A model generated the notes under the pieces. The model did no database searches. It worked only from the letters and a program-made list of their open reading frames with translations, and had not been told where the DNA came from. Shown here one piece after another: positions 22,081 to 32,169 of a stretch of 64,000 nt of DNA. A program made the translations under genes and the position numbers. Positions within the stretch are counted from its first letter, which is position 1; every line of letters begins with the position of its first letter. The stretch comes from Viscum album (taxonomy: Eukaryota; Streptophyta; Magnoliopsida; Santalales; Viscaceae): NCBI GenBank assembly GCA_963277665.1, contig OY728120.1, positions 943,131,195 through 943,195,194 of the forward strand, in the 5' to 3' direction.

Positions 22081-22720
22081 AAGTTATAGGAGTCATCTAG
22101 ATTTGCCCACTGGTCAGCCGTGACTATGTCCTGATCATCCACATTTTCCGGAATCTGATTATCTTCTCACTTGTAATAGTCATCATCCAGATATTGGGAT
22201 TTACAAGAGGCAATGGGAGACACGTCACCTTGAAGCACTCCCACTTGATCATTAAGGGATTACGTGAGGCCTTGGTGATGCGATTAGGGAACCGATACAT
22301 GTAGCTGGATCCATGGCCTACCCATAAATGCATTATAGGAGGTGTCCTTGGATATATCCATAAACTCAATGGGGGGAAACTATACCACCGAACTGGGTCT
22401 TCAAGTGGATATTTCCAACTGATGTCTGTTCCATCCAATCATATCCTTAGATTCATAGGTCATAGGGACTCAGATCATCCTTGGACAACCCTAGTTTTTT
22501 GCAGTGTCTGAGTCTGGATTAGGTTGACTCCAAAGCCTGTGTTGAGAAGACACTGACAAATCTCCATGACATTGAAATGTCCAGTGATGTAAAGCAGGAG
22601 AATGTGCCCATGTATGGGAGAGCCTTCAACTTCTCCAAATAATGAGATAATGGTCTGGCATTTAACATTCTCAACTACCTCAGCATGAAAGGCTTCTATG
22701 GCAACTACCTTAGTCTCAAA
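22080..22720 (-). pseudogene. Tat protease remnant
   Basis: The minus-strand reading gives Y-N-A-F-M-G-R-P-W-I near 22335, matching the family motif Y-N-A-I-L-G-R-P-W just behind the protease active domain, followed by H-V-S-V-P near 22300 (usually AVPST.HQ). Upstream, near 22560, N-T-G-F-G-V-N-L is where the active site D-x-G-S-S-x-N-I-L should stand. If this alignment is right, the Asp has become Asn. Several frame changes occur. Confidence 0.7.
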
Positions 22721-24170
22721 CTAGAGGCGGATTCCTAAAGCCTCAGTAAGGGCCTCACATATGTGTGATAACAAGAGATGGGCAACAAGGTTGGAATGAA
22801 TTAATGGAAAGATAGAGATGTTTGATAACATCATACTTTCATGCCAGACGTGATGATCTTCTTGTAAGAGGTCGCTCAATGAAAGGATGTATGGTGGGCC
22901 CTTCTGGATGGACCGGAAACTTACTTGTGATGGGAATATCTAGATGCTCACTAGTCGAATCCTATAGAGTGACTACTAGAAGAGGGCATGATGACTAAGA
23001 CCATTCTTGAGAAAAGTGTGCATGCTCACGACGTAGTCGAGGTGGATCTTCCTGATCCAACAACACAAATGATGACAAAGGAGGACTTGATGAAACCTAA
23101 TGAGAATGTCGCACATGCTGAGCTCTACACAGGGCCTACTTACTAGTTTTAGTAGCATGAACATCCTAGCTGGATGTTCTGACTGAAGCACTCTGACATC
23201 CCATTTCATCATGGCTCTATTTACGATGGTGACAGTTGGGGACATTAGGAGGATCCTCCTGGCCTCCTCATCATTGGGGATCATGTAGGGATTTACCAAC
23301 TCAATGGTATTAAATGGGGAATATGATTGACCATAACTCAAAGAGTTGTACACTACTAGACAAATTTTTGGAAAAATAACTATCTCCGAGGTCCTGAAAT
23401 CGCCAAGAGTTCAGGATCATGATGGTATTGGAAGGGGAATTTGTTTTCCCTCATGACACTGATGTTTCCTTTTCTGAGAAGGGGACTGTAGAGACAATGA
23501 TATAGAAATATTAGAAAAGGGTTATGAAGGCTCTTGTTGGTTTAGGCATGTACAAATAACACCATAGGAATGAGAAACTATTTTATGAGCCATCCAGTCA
23601 TCATACATATGGGACATGCAATTAAACACATTATTCCACCCATCGTCACTGTCACTTCTATTTTATGGCTTCAAGAAGACACATGCCACCCTAGCTAGAG
23701 AAAGGCCTAATAAATCTTTGTTGTTATCCAACTAGTCTTGAATCTAGTCATTAAACACATAGAACTGATTTATGGTGTTCCCCAGGATCCTATGGAAGGT
23801 GCAATAATTAGGGTTATCAGTGAGGTTCGCCTATTCTAGCATCCTACACTCAGGAAAATGTACAATCCCCTACTCCAAGGCACTAAAAAAGTAACTAGAG
23901 ACTTTATCCTCATTGAACAAGTTGGTCTAGATCATCTCATTCAAGAAGGGGGCCCTTGGAGCCTAACTTGGATGCGGGGCTGGAGGATCCTGTCAAAGAG
24001 GAGGATCCTAGTTACCTCGCCCATGTGGTGGTGGTGCATTGTGCGGGGGCACCAGATGGTTCTGAAGTTTACGATATTGGGCTGGAGGCTATGCCTAAGG
24101 TGTAGGGCATCAGCGAGGATGTGGAAGAGGCTCCACAGCTTACAACTCTAGTTTCCTAGGACTTCTATTT
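22720..24170 (-). pseudogene. Tat gag-pol junction, no firm domain
   Basis: This is minus-strand coding remnant by position, between the gag core and the protease. GC content and codon texture match the neighbours, and there are open runs of 100-125 codons in changing frames (for example 23353-22976). I find no clear zinc knuckle and no other motif. The plus-strand open stretch at 23858-24151 is most likely the shadow of this. Confidence 0.4.
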
Positions 24171-24800
24171 GATCCACTGTAGCAGGCATGGCCCTGGAAG
24201 CCCATCTCACCGGGATTGCAATAGGAAATGAACATACCAGACCAACCAGTTGCAACAAATCTTCTAGGAGCTGTGCCTTATCATAAAAGTCTCAGAATCC
24301 CTTGGGGTTGTTCTATGGGATGAATGATGGAACTAGTTCTGTATTGACATTCTCTACGAATATCGTTAACAATTTCTCCTGAGTCAGTGGCATGTCAAGA
24401 GAGTATGTGAGTCCATTCCACCGGGTGGAAAAATCTACAACGCGCTCATCAGGACACTTCATGCACATGAAGAGATCGACAATACTCATCTTCTGAGTGG
24501 TGGAACATAACTGGTAGAGAAATTGACTATGGAGTTCTTCCCAGCTGGCTTCTGATCAGATGGGGAGTAGACTGCACCATATGAATGTCTGACCCTCCAT
24601 TGTCTGTATGAAGCATTATATTTTTGTTGCCTCTTTCTATGCAGGAGATCCCAACATGGGTCCACACCTTGATATGAAGAGGGCGCAATGCTGTGGTAGG
24701 TCCCATGTCCTGTGGTTGAGGGAAAAAGTGGGATTTGAGAAACCCGGGGGTGATGACATAGCATCCACCCATGCCATATACGGCTTTCCATTAGGCAGGA
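24170..24800 (-). pseudogene. Tat gag core remnant
   Basis: On the minus strand from about 24556 a continuous reading gives S-W-E-E-L-H-S-Q-F-L, then M-S-I-V-D-L-F, then V-V-D-F-S-T-R-W-N-G-L, and finally Q-E-K-L-L-T-I-F-V-E. These correspond to the retrotrans-gag pattern (W..L...F, L..L.Q...ESL.DF..RW, and the ...L...F..GL end). Gag would form the particle. The reading ends at a stop near 24315, and a few more recognisable residues follow. The segment upstream to 24800 shows the gag lead-in only weakly. Confidence 0.72.
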
Positions 24801-25502
24801 TTTCCATCTGTCATGCCTATAAATATTCTTGGTGGGTGATTAGTGCCGACATTGGAACATCTGGGTGTGGGTACTTTTCTTGAAGGAGACCCCTAAACAC
24901 TAGTTCATTGGTTGGTTCTTCAACATGATAAGCAGTCCGAGCGGCTCATGGAGTGGCTTGTGGAATGAGCTGTGCTGTAGCTAGGGGGACCTGAGCTATG
25001 TCCCCGAGATTGTTACACCATTCATGAGGATTTCGAGACACATATCATGCCCATTTTCCATTATTTTTAGACTCAACACTGTATGTGTGGGCATGATGGT
25101 CAGGGTCACCTGGAGGCAGTTTGCTGAGGGGAAGTTGTTCTTACCCCTAATGCCTCAGCAAAGGATCATCGTAGTTGGTCCGTTGCTCCGCAGTGCATTT
25201 AGCAATATTTTCTTAGACCATATTCATGTTCTTGGTGAGGTTCTGATACAACATGGCTTTTTTGGGGTCATATTTGTACTATGCCAGATGGTTCAGAGGA
25301 TTTGGCGACTATGAGGTGCTCCTTATCCTTGTTGGGATTTTTACTGAGGACTAACATCTCAATGGGCACGGGAAGACCCAATAGATTCCTCTATTGATGA
25401 GTAATTCTTCCCAATTGATCCAATAGGTGTGAAACTCCCTTAGGGGTTAGGTTGTCACCAAGAATATCTATATCGTTCTCACCCCCTAGCAGGTCAGCCA
25501 TG

Positions 25503-25970
25503 TTAACCGTGACCTTTCCAGGAGGCATATCCCCTATGTCTACCAAAAAATCTGGCTGGCGCCAGATGAAAATGAAATGGAGGGATTCCTAATACCCAAC
25601 CAAAAATTTTCCCATGGGGAGAAACATCCTGGTTTATCCTATGGCGCACTTTAATGCACTGTACACATCCTTGTTGGAGGGTCCTTTGGCGACTTGGTGA
25701 CTCAGGGAGTTCGGCCACAGGGAGTGTTACCAAATCAACCAAACTAAATTGTTGGATGATGTCTATGAAGTTTCTATTGACACTTAGTTTAGTCCACTCA
25801 TCAATGAAAATGAAGGAAATGAGTCTCCAAGAGGTTCTGGAAAAAACACTCTTCCCCTTCCAAGGTGGGAACTCCATCACACTAAAATTTGGCACTACAA
25901 CTGGACAAAACATCTCTGGGAAATGGTTTTCTATGAGAATATCCCACAAGATCCTTGGTCTAGATTAGTA
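25503..25970 (-). pseudogene. Unrecognised coding-like segment upstream of Tat gag
   Basis: A 148-codon open frame on the minus strand is the longest in this part of the element, and its reading extends upstream through R-I-L-W-D-I-L. It has patches such as E-F-P-P-W-K-G-K and S-V-N-R-N-F-I-D-I-I. The aromatic and proline content suggests a real protein once. No domain is recognised. Some Tat/Ogre elements carry an extra reading frame upstream of gag, and this could be it, or it could be the gag N-terminus. A weaker continuation is visible to about 26260 (S-Y-N-D-V-L-A-N-S-L-H). Confidence 0.4.
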
Positions 25971-26259
25971 GTATGACCCTTCATTTTCCCACTCGTCAAC
26001 TGATGGTGGCTGGGGAACTGGTAGTGGTGCCGAAGCATATCTCTAATATGGCAGGCCGGCCAGTGGAGAATATGGAAAGAGAGCTGACAAACCGCCGCAT
26101 CTCTTGCTATCCTTCGAAGCGTGTAGTGAATTAGCTAACACATCATTGTAAGATGGGATGACGACTAATGTTTCTAGTGTAGGAACTATGGGTACTGGAG
26201 ATGGACCACACTATTTCTCATCTGCCATTTTTCCTCAGAATTGCTCTACGTGATCTCTT

Positions 26260-28890
26260 GTCATGGTAGAGAGTGGTTTTGGGGATGATGATAGCGATTA
26301 CATGGCTAGCACCAATGGATCGTCCATTTTTCTTCTTGGATATACCTGCGAGGGAGGTGGGAATCTGATGGACCTCACATTATGGAAGTATTGGGTTGAT
26401 ACACCTTGTTCATTCCATATCTCTTGACATGGAGGATCTAGGTGAAGGCTCTATCACTAAGTCACATTCCCCCTCAGATTCTGAGAGGCAAACTGGTTTG
26501 ATCTCAATCCGAATCTTCATGGAATTCTTTTTATTGAAGCGATGTCCTGCCCTCCTACCTTGGGATTCTTCTTCGGGGATAGTTTGATTTTCAGCATGAG
26601 GATGATCGTTAGCTGTAATGGTGCTGCGGCGAGGACGATTTCTGCCTAAGTGAGCTGGGGTGCATGGAGCAGCTGGATCGATATCAAATGGATCATGGGG
26701 AGGACCTCTATTTTGACTAGATTATGTATGTAGGGGATCTCCACTGTAAATGCAGGAGAAACAAGGACCTCTTTCGGAGATGGTAGGAGCATGGGTAGGG
26801 CCTTCATGCTTGTTTCCTCTAGCCTGTGTGAGGAGGGTCCTCGTACAGGTCATGCTGAACAAGGTAAGGACCTTTGTGCTGGGTGCTAATGAAGTGAAGC
26901 TGACCTTCACTTCTCTGATTGGTGAGGCAAGGAGTACCTTCACTATCTACTACAAGTACATAATGAGGGACCCATAATATAGATATACAAAATTTGAAAT
27001 GTCCCCACACCAAAATCCTACGGCAGGAGGAACAACCCCATACCTGATTTAATGAGCGCGTGATAGACTTCGGTGTCGAGTTTCACCACCATGGGGAGGA
27101 AACTCATTCATATTGAATGTGGTAAGAGGTGGACATCCATGAAGATCTTGGAAGAAGGGAGGACATGTGTTCTCAATGGTGGTGGTATAGGGAGGACCTC
27201 CGTGCTGTGTGTCATTGTTGCGGTTCTATCTGTAGTGGTCACTACCTATGTTGAAGACCAAGAGAGTTGACCATGCCTGCCAGTGGGGAAGATGGGGCCA
27301 CGATTCGGGTCGGGTATATAACTGCCTCTGCTCAACACACATAGGGGGTTGATGATATTCCCCATCGGTAGCCCGAGCCACAGGAGTTTAATACATTGAC
27401 GCCCCTTGGAAGGTGTCCTCCTTAGCATGTGTCTAACACTGGCGTCGGGTCACCCGGACTCGGGTCGGTGGTGCATGCGCATAGCTTACCGGCTCCGCAA
27501 ATCATGGGACTAGGTAGCACTGCTGGCATGGCCTATAGGGGGCCCACCATGGGATCCCCTGAAATGGGATCCCAGTCGGGATGACCCAGACAATCCCATC
27601 CTCATCGGTGTAGGGTAGGGAGTCATCAAAAAGTTCTGGGGAGAGGCTCCTAAAGCTATTTTATGTTGTAGTGGGGAGTAGTGGACCCTTGTCTGGCCCT
27701 TGGAGGCAGCACTGGTGATGAGGCTCCAATACCTCTAAATCATGGATGGAAATATACTGAGTTTGTATAATCACCTTTTCCACGTATCGTCGTGTGAGGT
27801 CATTTATTACCCTTTGTTGAATGAATTCAGAAGGGGTGAGGGGGCATGGGCACCCTACAGCTGTGGTTGTGGAAGAAATCATTGAAGAGGTAGAGCCACA
27901 CGAGATTGCTGCATCATTGTTGCCCATGCCCTTACGTTGGTGGGTGGGTGGAGATCATATTCCTGATGTCGTAGCTTGGTTCCTAGAAATCCAGCTGATT
28001 AATCCATTTGTTTTGAAACAGTGAAATTGACGTCTAATTCCCCATCACCATTCGGTCTTCAATGGCTGATTAGAAGGATCAATGCGGACAATGTCGCAAA
28101 CATGGATGTCCAATGTTTTAACTACCCCAACTTCTGGTGAGTTTCACACCGGGACCACTATTATCTGGGCGGGACCTGGTATTGGATAACTTGGTCAAGT
28201 GACACACTTATTTATTGATGTCTTGAAGGTAATGAATCTCTACATTTAATAGAAGAAATTTATGTCAGGTTCACGATTTCTGTTTTCGATGCTTTATTTG
28301 GGGCACACACATCCATCTATCATGTACATGCATCTATTTCCCCATATTACTTCTTTCCAAAGGTGGGTGGATTCCATTCTTTATTCTGGGATGTTTTCTC
28401 CTTGATTGGAATGGTATGATGGGGTGTCAGTTCCTCCTTCTGTGGATTCTTCCTCGGAACTCATTACCTAGTACTGTTCACCCAAATATATTAAGATGTT
28501 TTTAGTGAGACTTTACATAGTTCCATATCTTCATGGATGACGGTTAATTTCACTTCTTCTATCAATACATTCTAAGGGGTCCAGTCAGGGCAGCAACCTT
28601 CGGTCGGGGGAGTAGTCACGTTGGACATCACTGGCGTGTTAGGACGCTGGACCACTAGCGTGTCTGGGATTCTTCACCTTATTATAGGGATTATCAAGGG
28701 CATGGAATCCTGAGAAATCCCACATTGAATGTGGGGAATTAAAAGACATATGCATGTCTCTGAGGATTTCCTCAACTTCTAATATTTAATATAGGATATG
28801 CTGCAAGTTCGACGTCTAGCAGAGATAGATCAGACTAATTGGAACACTAACATGAGTGGATCTAATGGGTTTAACACTAGGAGGGAACAC
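26260..28890 (-). other. Tat leader region, no gene seen
   Basis: This is about 2.6 kb of moderately GC-rich sequence between the coding segment and the repeat-rich LTR stretch. Short open frames occur on both strands, but none has a recognisable motif or persists. GC-rich words (GGGCCCACCATGGGATCCC near 27540) stand out. The end of the LTR and the primer binding site should lie in here or just to the right. I could not find a convincing one. Confidence 0.4.
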
Positions 28891-29279
28891 TGATGTCAGG
28901 GATAGAACATGGTTAGTTACCCGGTTACCGCTAAGAGCAGTGAAGAGATATATTGGCCTGATCTTACAGGGATGTAGCGGCCTGAGTAAGAATCAGGATG
29001 GATGATGGTTGGCTATGTGAAGTGGATGGAGAATGAAATGGAGTCTCACTGAAGGAAATTGTGATGTTGGGCTTGAGACTCATACAGACATAATATATAT
29101 CATTGTGGAAAGGAATCAAAGTCCACATAGTTCAGGATAGGGAATAGGATCGGGGTGTGTCCAGAGGACATCAAACGGATGATATACTGGGACTTACGCA
29201 TGGTTAGAAGCCCGACGATGGTCTAACGCTCAAGGGATGACCCACAACATGGGTCCCAACAAAGGGAACTGGAATGGAT

Positions 29280-29540
29280 TAATGTCGATTGGGGATCATG
29301 ACAGCTTACCATCGATTGTGGTTGACAACGTCTTACTGCTGAATAGGGATCATAACAGCTTACCGCTGCGAGATGTTCACAACGACATACCGTTTGGTAG
29401 AGGATCACTACAGCTTGCTTCTAGATAGGGTTTATAATGGTATTCCACTGGATGGGTTTACAGTGGCATACCTCCGGATGGGGGAAAACATCTTACCTTT
29501 TGATGGGGAACAATTTAGTGTAATGAGGGAAAAAATAGGC
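29280..29540 (-). repeat. Degenerate tandem repeat of about 27 bp in the Tat LTR/leader
   Basis: Successive words of the form GGGATCATAACAGCTTACC plus a GCTGGAT-like tail recur roughly every 26-29 bases (starts near 29290, 29346, 29400, 29427, 29454 and 29480). Identity between neighbours is low and the period drifts. The run is contiguous and has no spacers. Confidence 0.6.
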
Positions 29541-29579
29541 ACAAATTTTAACGTCATTCGGGACAAGAAAAAAAGTATT

Positions 29580-30110
29580 GGGATTTAACCTTAGAGAGGC
29601 TTCTTACATACCTTGCCTTGGAAATGATCAGAGTCTATGTAGTTCAGGATGGTGGAAACCTACGCGAAGGAGGTAGAAACCAATGGTTGCTGGGCTTCAA
29701 CCTCAGGGAGGCTTCCTACGTACCTTGTTTGGGCAAGGATCAATGTCAACGTAGTTCGAGATGGTGAGAACCGTTGTGAAGGGTGTCATAACCAATGGAT
29801 GTTGGGATTGAACATCATGAAGGCTTCCTACATACCATGCTTTGTCAAGGATCAAAGTCAACATAGTTTTGGATGGTATGAACCCACATGAATGTGGTCA
29901 GAACCAATGGTTGTTTGGCATGAACATTAGGGAGGATTCCTACGTACTTTTCCTAGGCTTGGATCAAATTCCACATAGTTTAGGATAGTGGGAACCGAGG
30001 TGAAGGGGGTCGGAACCAATGGAAGTTGGGCATGAAAATTAGGGAGGACACATACATACCTTTCCTTAGCATAGATCAATGACCATGTAGTTCTGGATGG
30101 TGTTTGGGGG
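29580..30110 (-). repeat. 112-bp tandem repeat, five copies, in the Tat LTR/leader
   Basis: Copies start at 29580, 29692, 29804, 29916 and 30028, exactly 112 bases apart, with the fifth incomplete. Each begins with GGGxTTxAACxTxAGGGAGG, then TTCCTACGTACCTTG, then AAGGATCAAAGTCAAC, then GTAGTTC.GGATGGTG.GAACC, and ends in AACCAATGGTTGTT. The outer words CTACGTA and CGTAG give each copy an interrupted palindrome. A further partial copy lies near 29065-29160. Confidence 0.92.
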
Positions 30111-31515
30111 CATACACTCTAGGCTTCCGGAGGAGGATTTCATGGTCGATGCTTACTCTTATCCCCTGTGAGTTATTCTTGGTGTGATAAATAGGAGGCA
30201 GCGAACACCTGACGATCACATTGTGAAAGGTCCTTCTGTGGGGATTGGAGTGGGGATTACATGTGGTTAGTATCCTGAAATGGGAACAGGGGATAATGCA
30301 TGGTTAGCAGCCTTGGGAGATGGATATTGGGACATACTCCGGGGTGGAGGCCCAGGAGGAGGCAAAGCCCCATAGGAGAGGGATTTTGCACCGAAGAAAG
30401 GAGGGCCCCATTACCCATCCCCCCTCATGGATTGTTGTCTAGGAATAAGTTAAGAGGAGCAGAGATGCTGCCTCACACATGAATGGCTTGGGGATTACAC
30501 AAAGGTGGTTTCCCTTTTCCCCATGGACATACACCACTCAGATAAAGAGGATATCATTCCATGTGAGGAATTATTTCACTTATTAGGAGACCTGTGGGTA
30601 TAGAGAATGTCCGATATGGGGCACCCCGTGTATGCTGCCTTGGGTGGGGTCACAATTTAGTGTCATGTGCAGAGGATGATAGTGTTTGGCGGTTTAACGT
30701 CATGTAACTAGGTTTATGTGGGTTCACTCTGCACCTCTAGGACTTACAAAACTCAAGCCCTCCTGCCCTTAAGGAAGGGAAGGAATCAGCATTGCCACTG
30801 CGAGGGGGTGTTATGGAGTGATCCATTTAGGGGTCCACGTTTTCATGGCTATGAAAAAAAACAATATTTTTTAGAGTTCCTATGTGAAGAATCATTAGGC
30901 GATGCAATTCAATGGGAAGTATCACCGAGGGGACTTTGAAATCACTTCGTGCAAACCTGGAGGGTCACATGGGTAAAGGAGTTTTAGAGAAAAGGAATTC
31001 ATAGTTATAATCCTCATGAAGCTATGGCGCTCCATGTAGTGGGGGGCATCTCAAAGGGGGATGCTTCAGAAAGTGAAGTGTCCTAGCCTAGGCATAGGGC
31101 ATAGGTGAATATGGAAGGTGCTTCTCAAAGTGGAAAGGCATTCATGGAGCAATGCTGCACAAAGAAAGGGTGCCCTGCGAAGCGTAGCATTGCGAAGCAT
31201 TGCACAATGAAAAGAACACTAAACCTGCCTTGGAATGTGGGTTACATGTGAATTGAGGGTATTTTGGTGAATAAAAAGTTTTCCGCACAGACCCGAGTCC
31301 CCTTGTGGATCCTCTTCCTTTGCAGAGGTCTGTGGGCTCTGTAATGGGCGTCCCTCAATGAAGAGGGGCTGAATTCCAACTAAGGGAGAGAAACGTTGTT
31401 ATTCTAAAGTACCAGGAAGAGCTCATAGTTCACAGAGCAGAAATCGATACATGATTTGAGGGAGAAGAAGATGAATGTTCAGAGGATTCACTATTTGAAT
31501 TTGAGGGGAGGCTGG

Positions 31516-31523
31516 CTTTTATA
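31516..31523 (-). promoter_or_regulatory. TATA box of the Tat LTR, minus strand
   Basis: On the minus strand the sequence reads CCTATAAAAGCCAGCCTCCCC, a strong plant TATA context. Transcription would run leftwards, starting near 31488, into the leader and the coding parts of the Tat element. Directly upstream (higher coordinates) lies the 55-bp repeat array. Confidence 0.75.
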
Positions 31524-31564
31524 GGCCAGAGGCACCGTGAAGCAGAACATGCTGGGCGTATAGA

Positions 31565-31839
31565 CCCATTTCATTTTTTCATATCTAGAAATCATCATGC
31601 CTCTTTTCTCCGTGGAGGGTTCACATTCATCAAACGGGTTCATAGAGCATCCTTCCACCTTGCTCCGCGGCAGGTCCGCAATCATAAAATGTATTCGAGG
31701 AGCCTCCCGCCTCCTTACTCCACAGCGGGTTTGAAAATGCCAAATGTGTTCACTGAGCCTCCCACATCTATATTGCATGGTAGGTTTGAAAACTTCAAAT
31801 GGGTTGACGGAGCATTGCACCTCCTTGCCCCACGACAAC
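31565..31839 (-). repeat. 55-bp tandem repeat upstream of the Tat TATA box
   Basis: Imperfect copies start at 31565 (weak), 31620, 31675, 31730 and 31785, all exactly 55 bases apart. Shared words are CAAA(T/C)G.GTTCA..GAGC.TCC and, at the end, (C)TCC.C.GCGGG-like. The array ends about 40 bases upstream of the TATA box on the minus strand, in U3 of the LTR, a place where retroviral enhancer repeats are common. Confidence 0.85.
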
Positions 31840-31962
31840 TTCGTGAAGGGGGAGATTTGCACCAGTCATGGTGCTGCGGGACTATGCAGAAATGCTTCGT
31901 GAGGCACCCTATGTGTCCTTACGTTTGCTTCTCTTCTTCCCAAATTTTGGCCCCAATATTAT

Positions 31963-32169
31963 GTTAATATTCATAAATTATTAGGTTTTTATTAATTGAC
32001 TATAGATATTTTAATAAAGTAAAAATAAATAATAGTTTTTAAAAATTCAAATAATAAAGGTGAAAAAATTATGTTTACTAGGTAGGTTATAACAAAGTGT
32101 TGTTTTTTTGAAACTAATTGTTTCATGCATTCAATATTAATTTTATGTTTAGAATTTTGTGGTGCTACA
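31963..32169 (-). repeat. Element C 3' LTR, truncated by the Tat element
   Basis: The last 120 bases match 38060-38179 well. Both have GGTGAAAAAATTATG or GGAGAAAAAATTATG, then GGTTATAAC or TGTTATAAA, then GTTTCATG.ATTCAATATTAATT, and end in GGTG(C/T)TACA. To the left, at about 31962, sequence of the GC-richer Tat element begins. Confidence 0.72.

Larger units (their letters stand above)
28899..30312 (-). repeat. Dispersed short repeat GGGGATTACGCATGGTTAG
   Basis: Four spaced, imperfect copies on the + strand lie at 28899-28920, 29188-29213, 30252-30270 and 30289-30312. All contain GGTTAG preceded by an AT-rich CAT word and GGGA. The last two are 37 bases apart. They interleave with the other repeat families of this stretch. 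Confidence 0.5.
17185..31962 (-). mobile_element. Tat-lineage Ty3/gypsy retrotransposon, minus strand, left end cut by the copia element
   Basis: On the minus strand, from right to left, there is a promoter-bearing LTR/leader stretch, an unrecognised coding-like segment, gag, protease, RT, RNase H and integrase. The integrase ends with the G-x-Y...S-N-G-A-Y...K-L-L-K-K pattern typical of the Tat group (Ogre/Retrosat types), and no chromodomain follows. The right boundary at about 31962 is marked by a sharp fall in GC content and the resumption of another LTR (element C). The left end is missing: the copia insertion at 17184 cuts the region behind the integrase before any 3' LTR is reached. 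All coding parts have stops and frame changes. Confidence 0.85.

Noticed and set aside
23858..24883. Open frames of 91-97 codons on the + strand
   Set aside because: They lie opposite the Tat gag region and show no motif. The minus-strand reading gives gag.
27246..27600. CpG-island-like promoter of a host gene
   Set aside because: The GC-rich patch lies in the Tat leader. No exon with motif or splice pattern follows on either strand.
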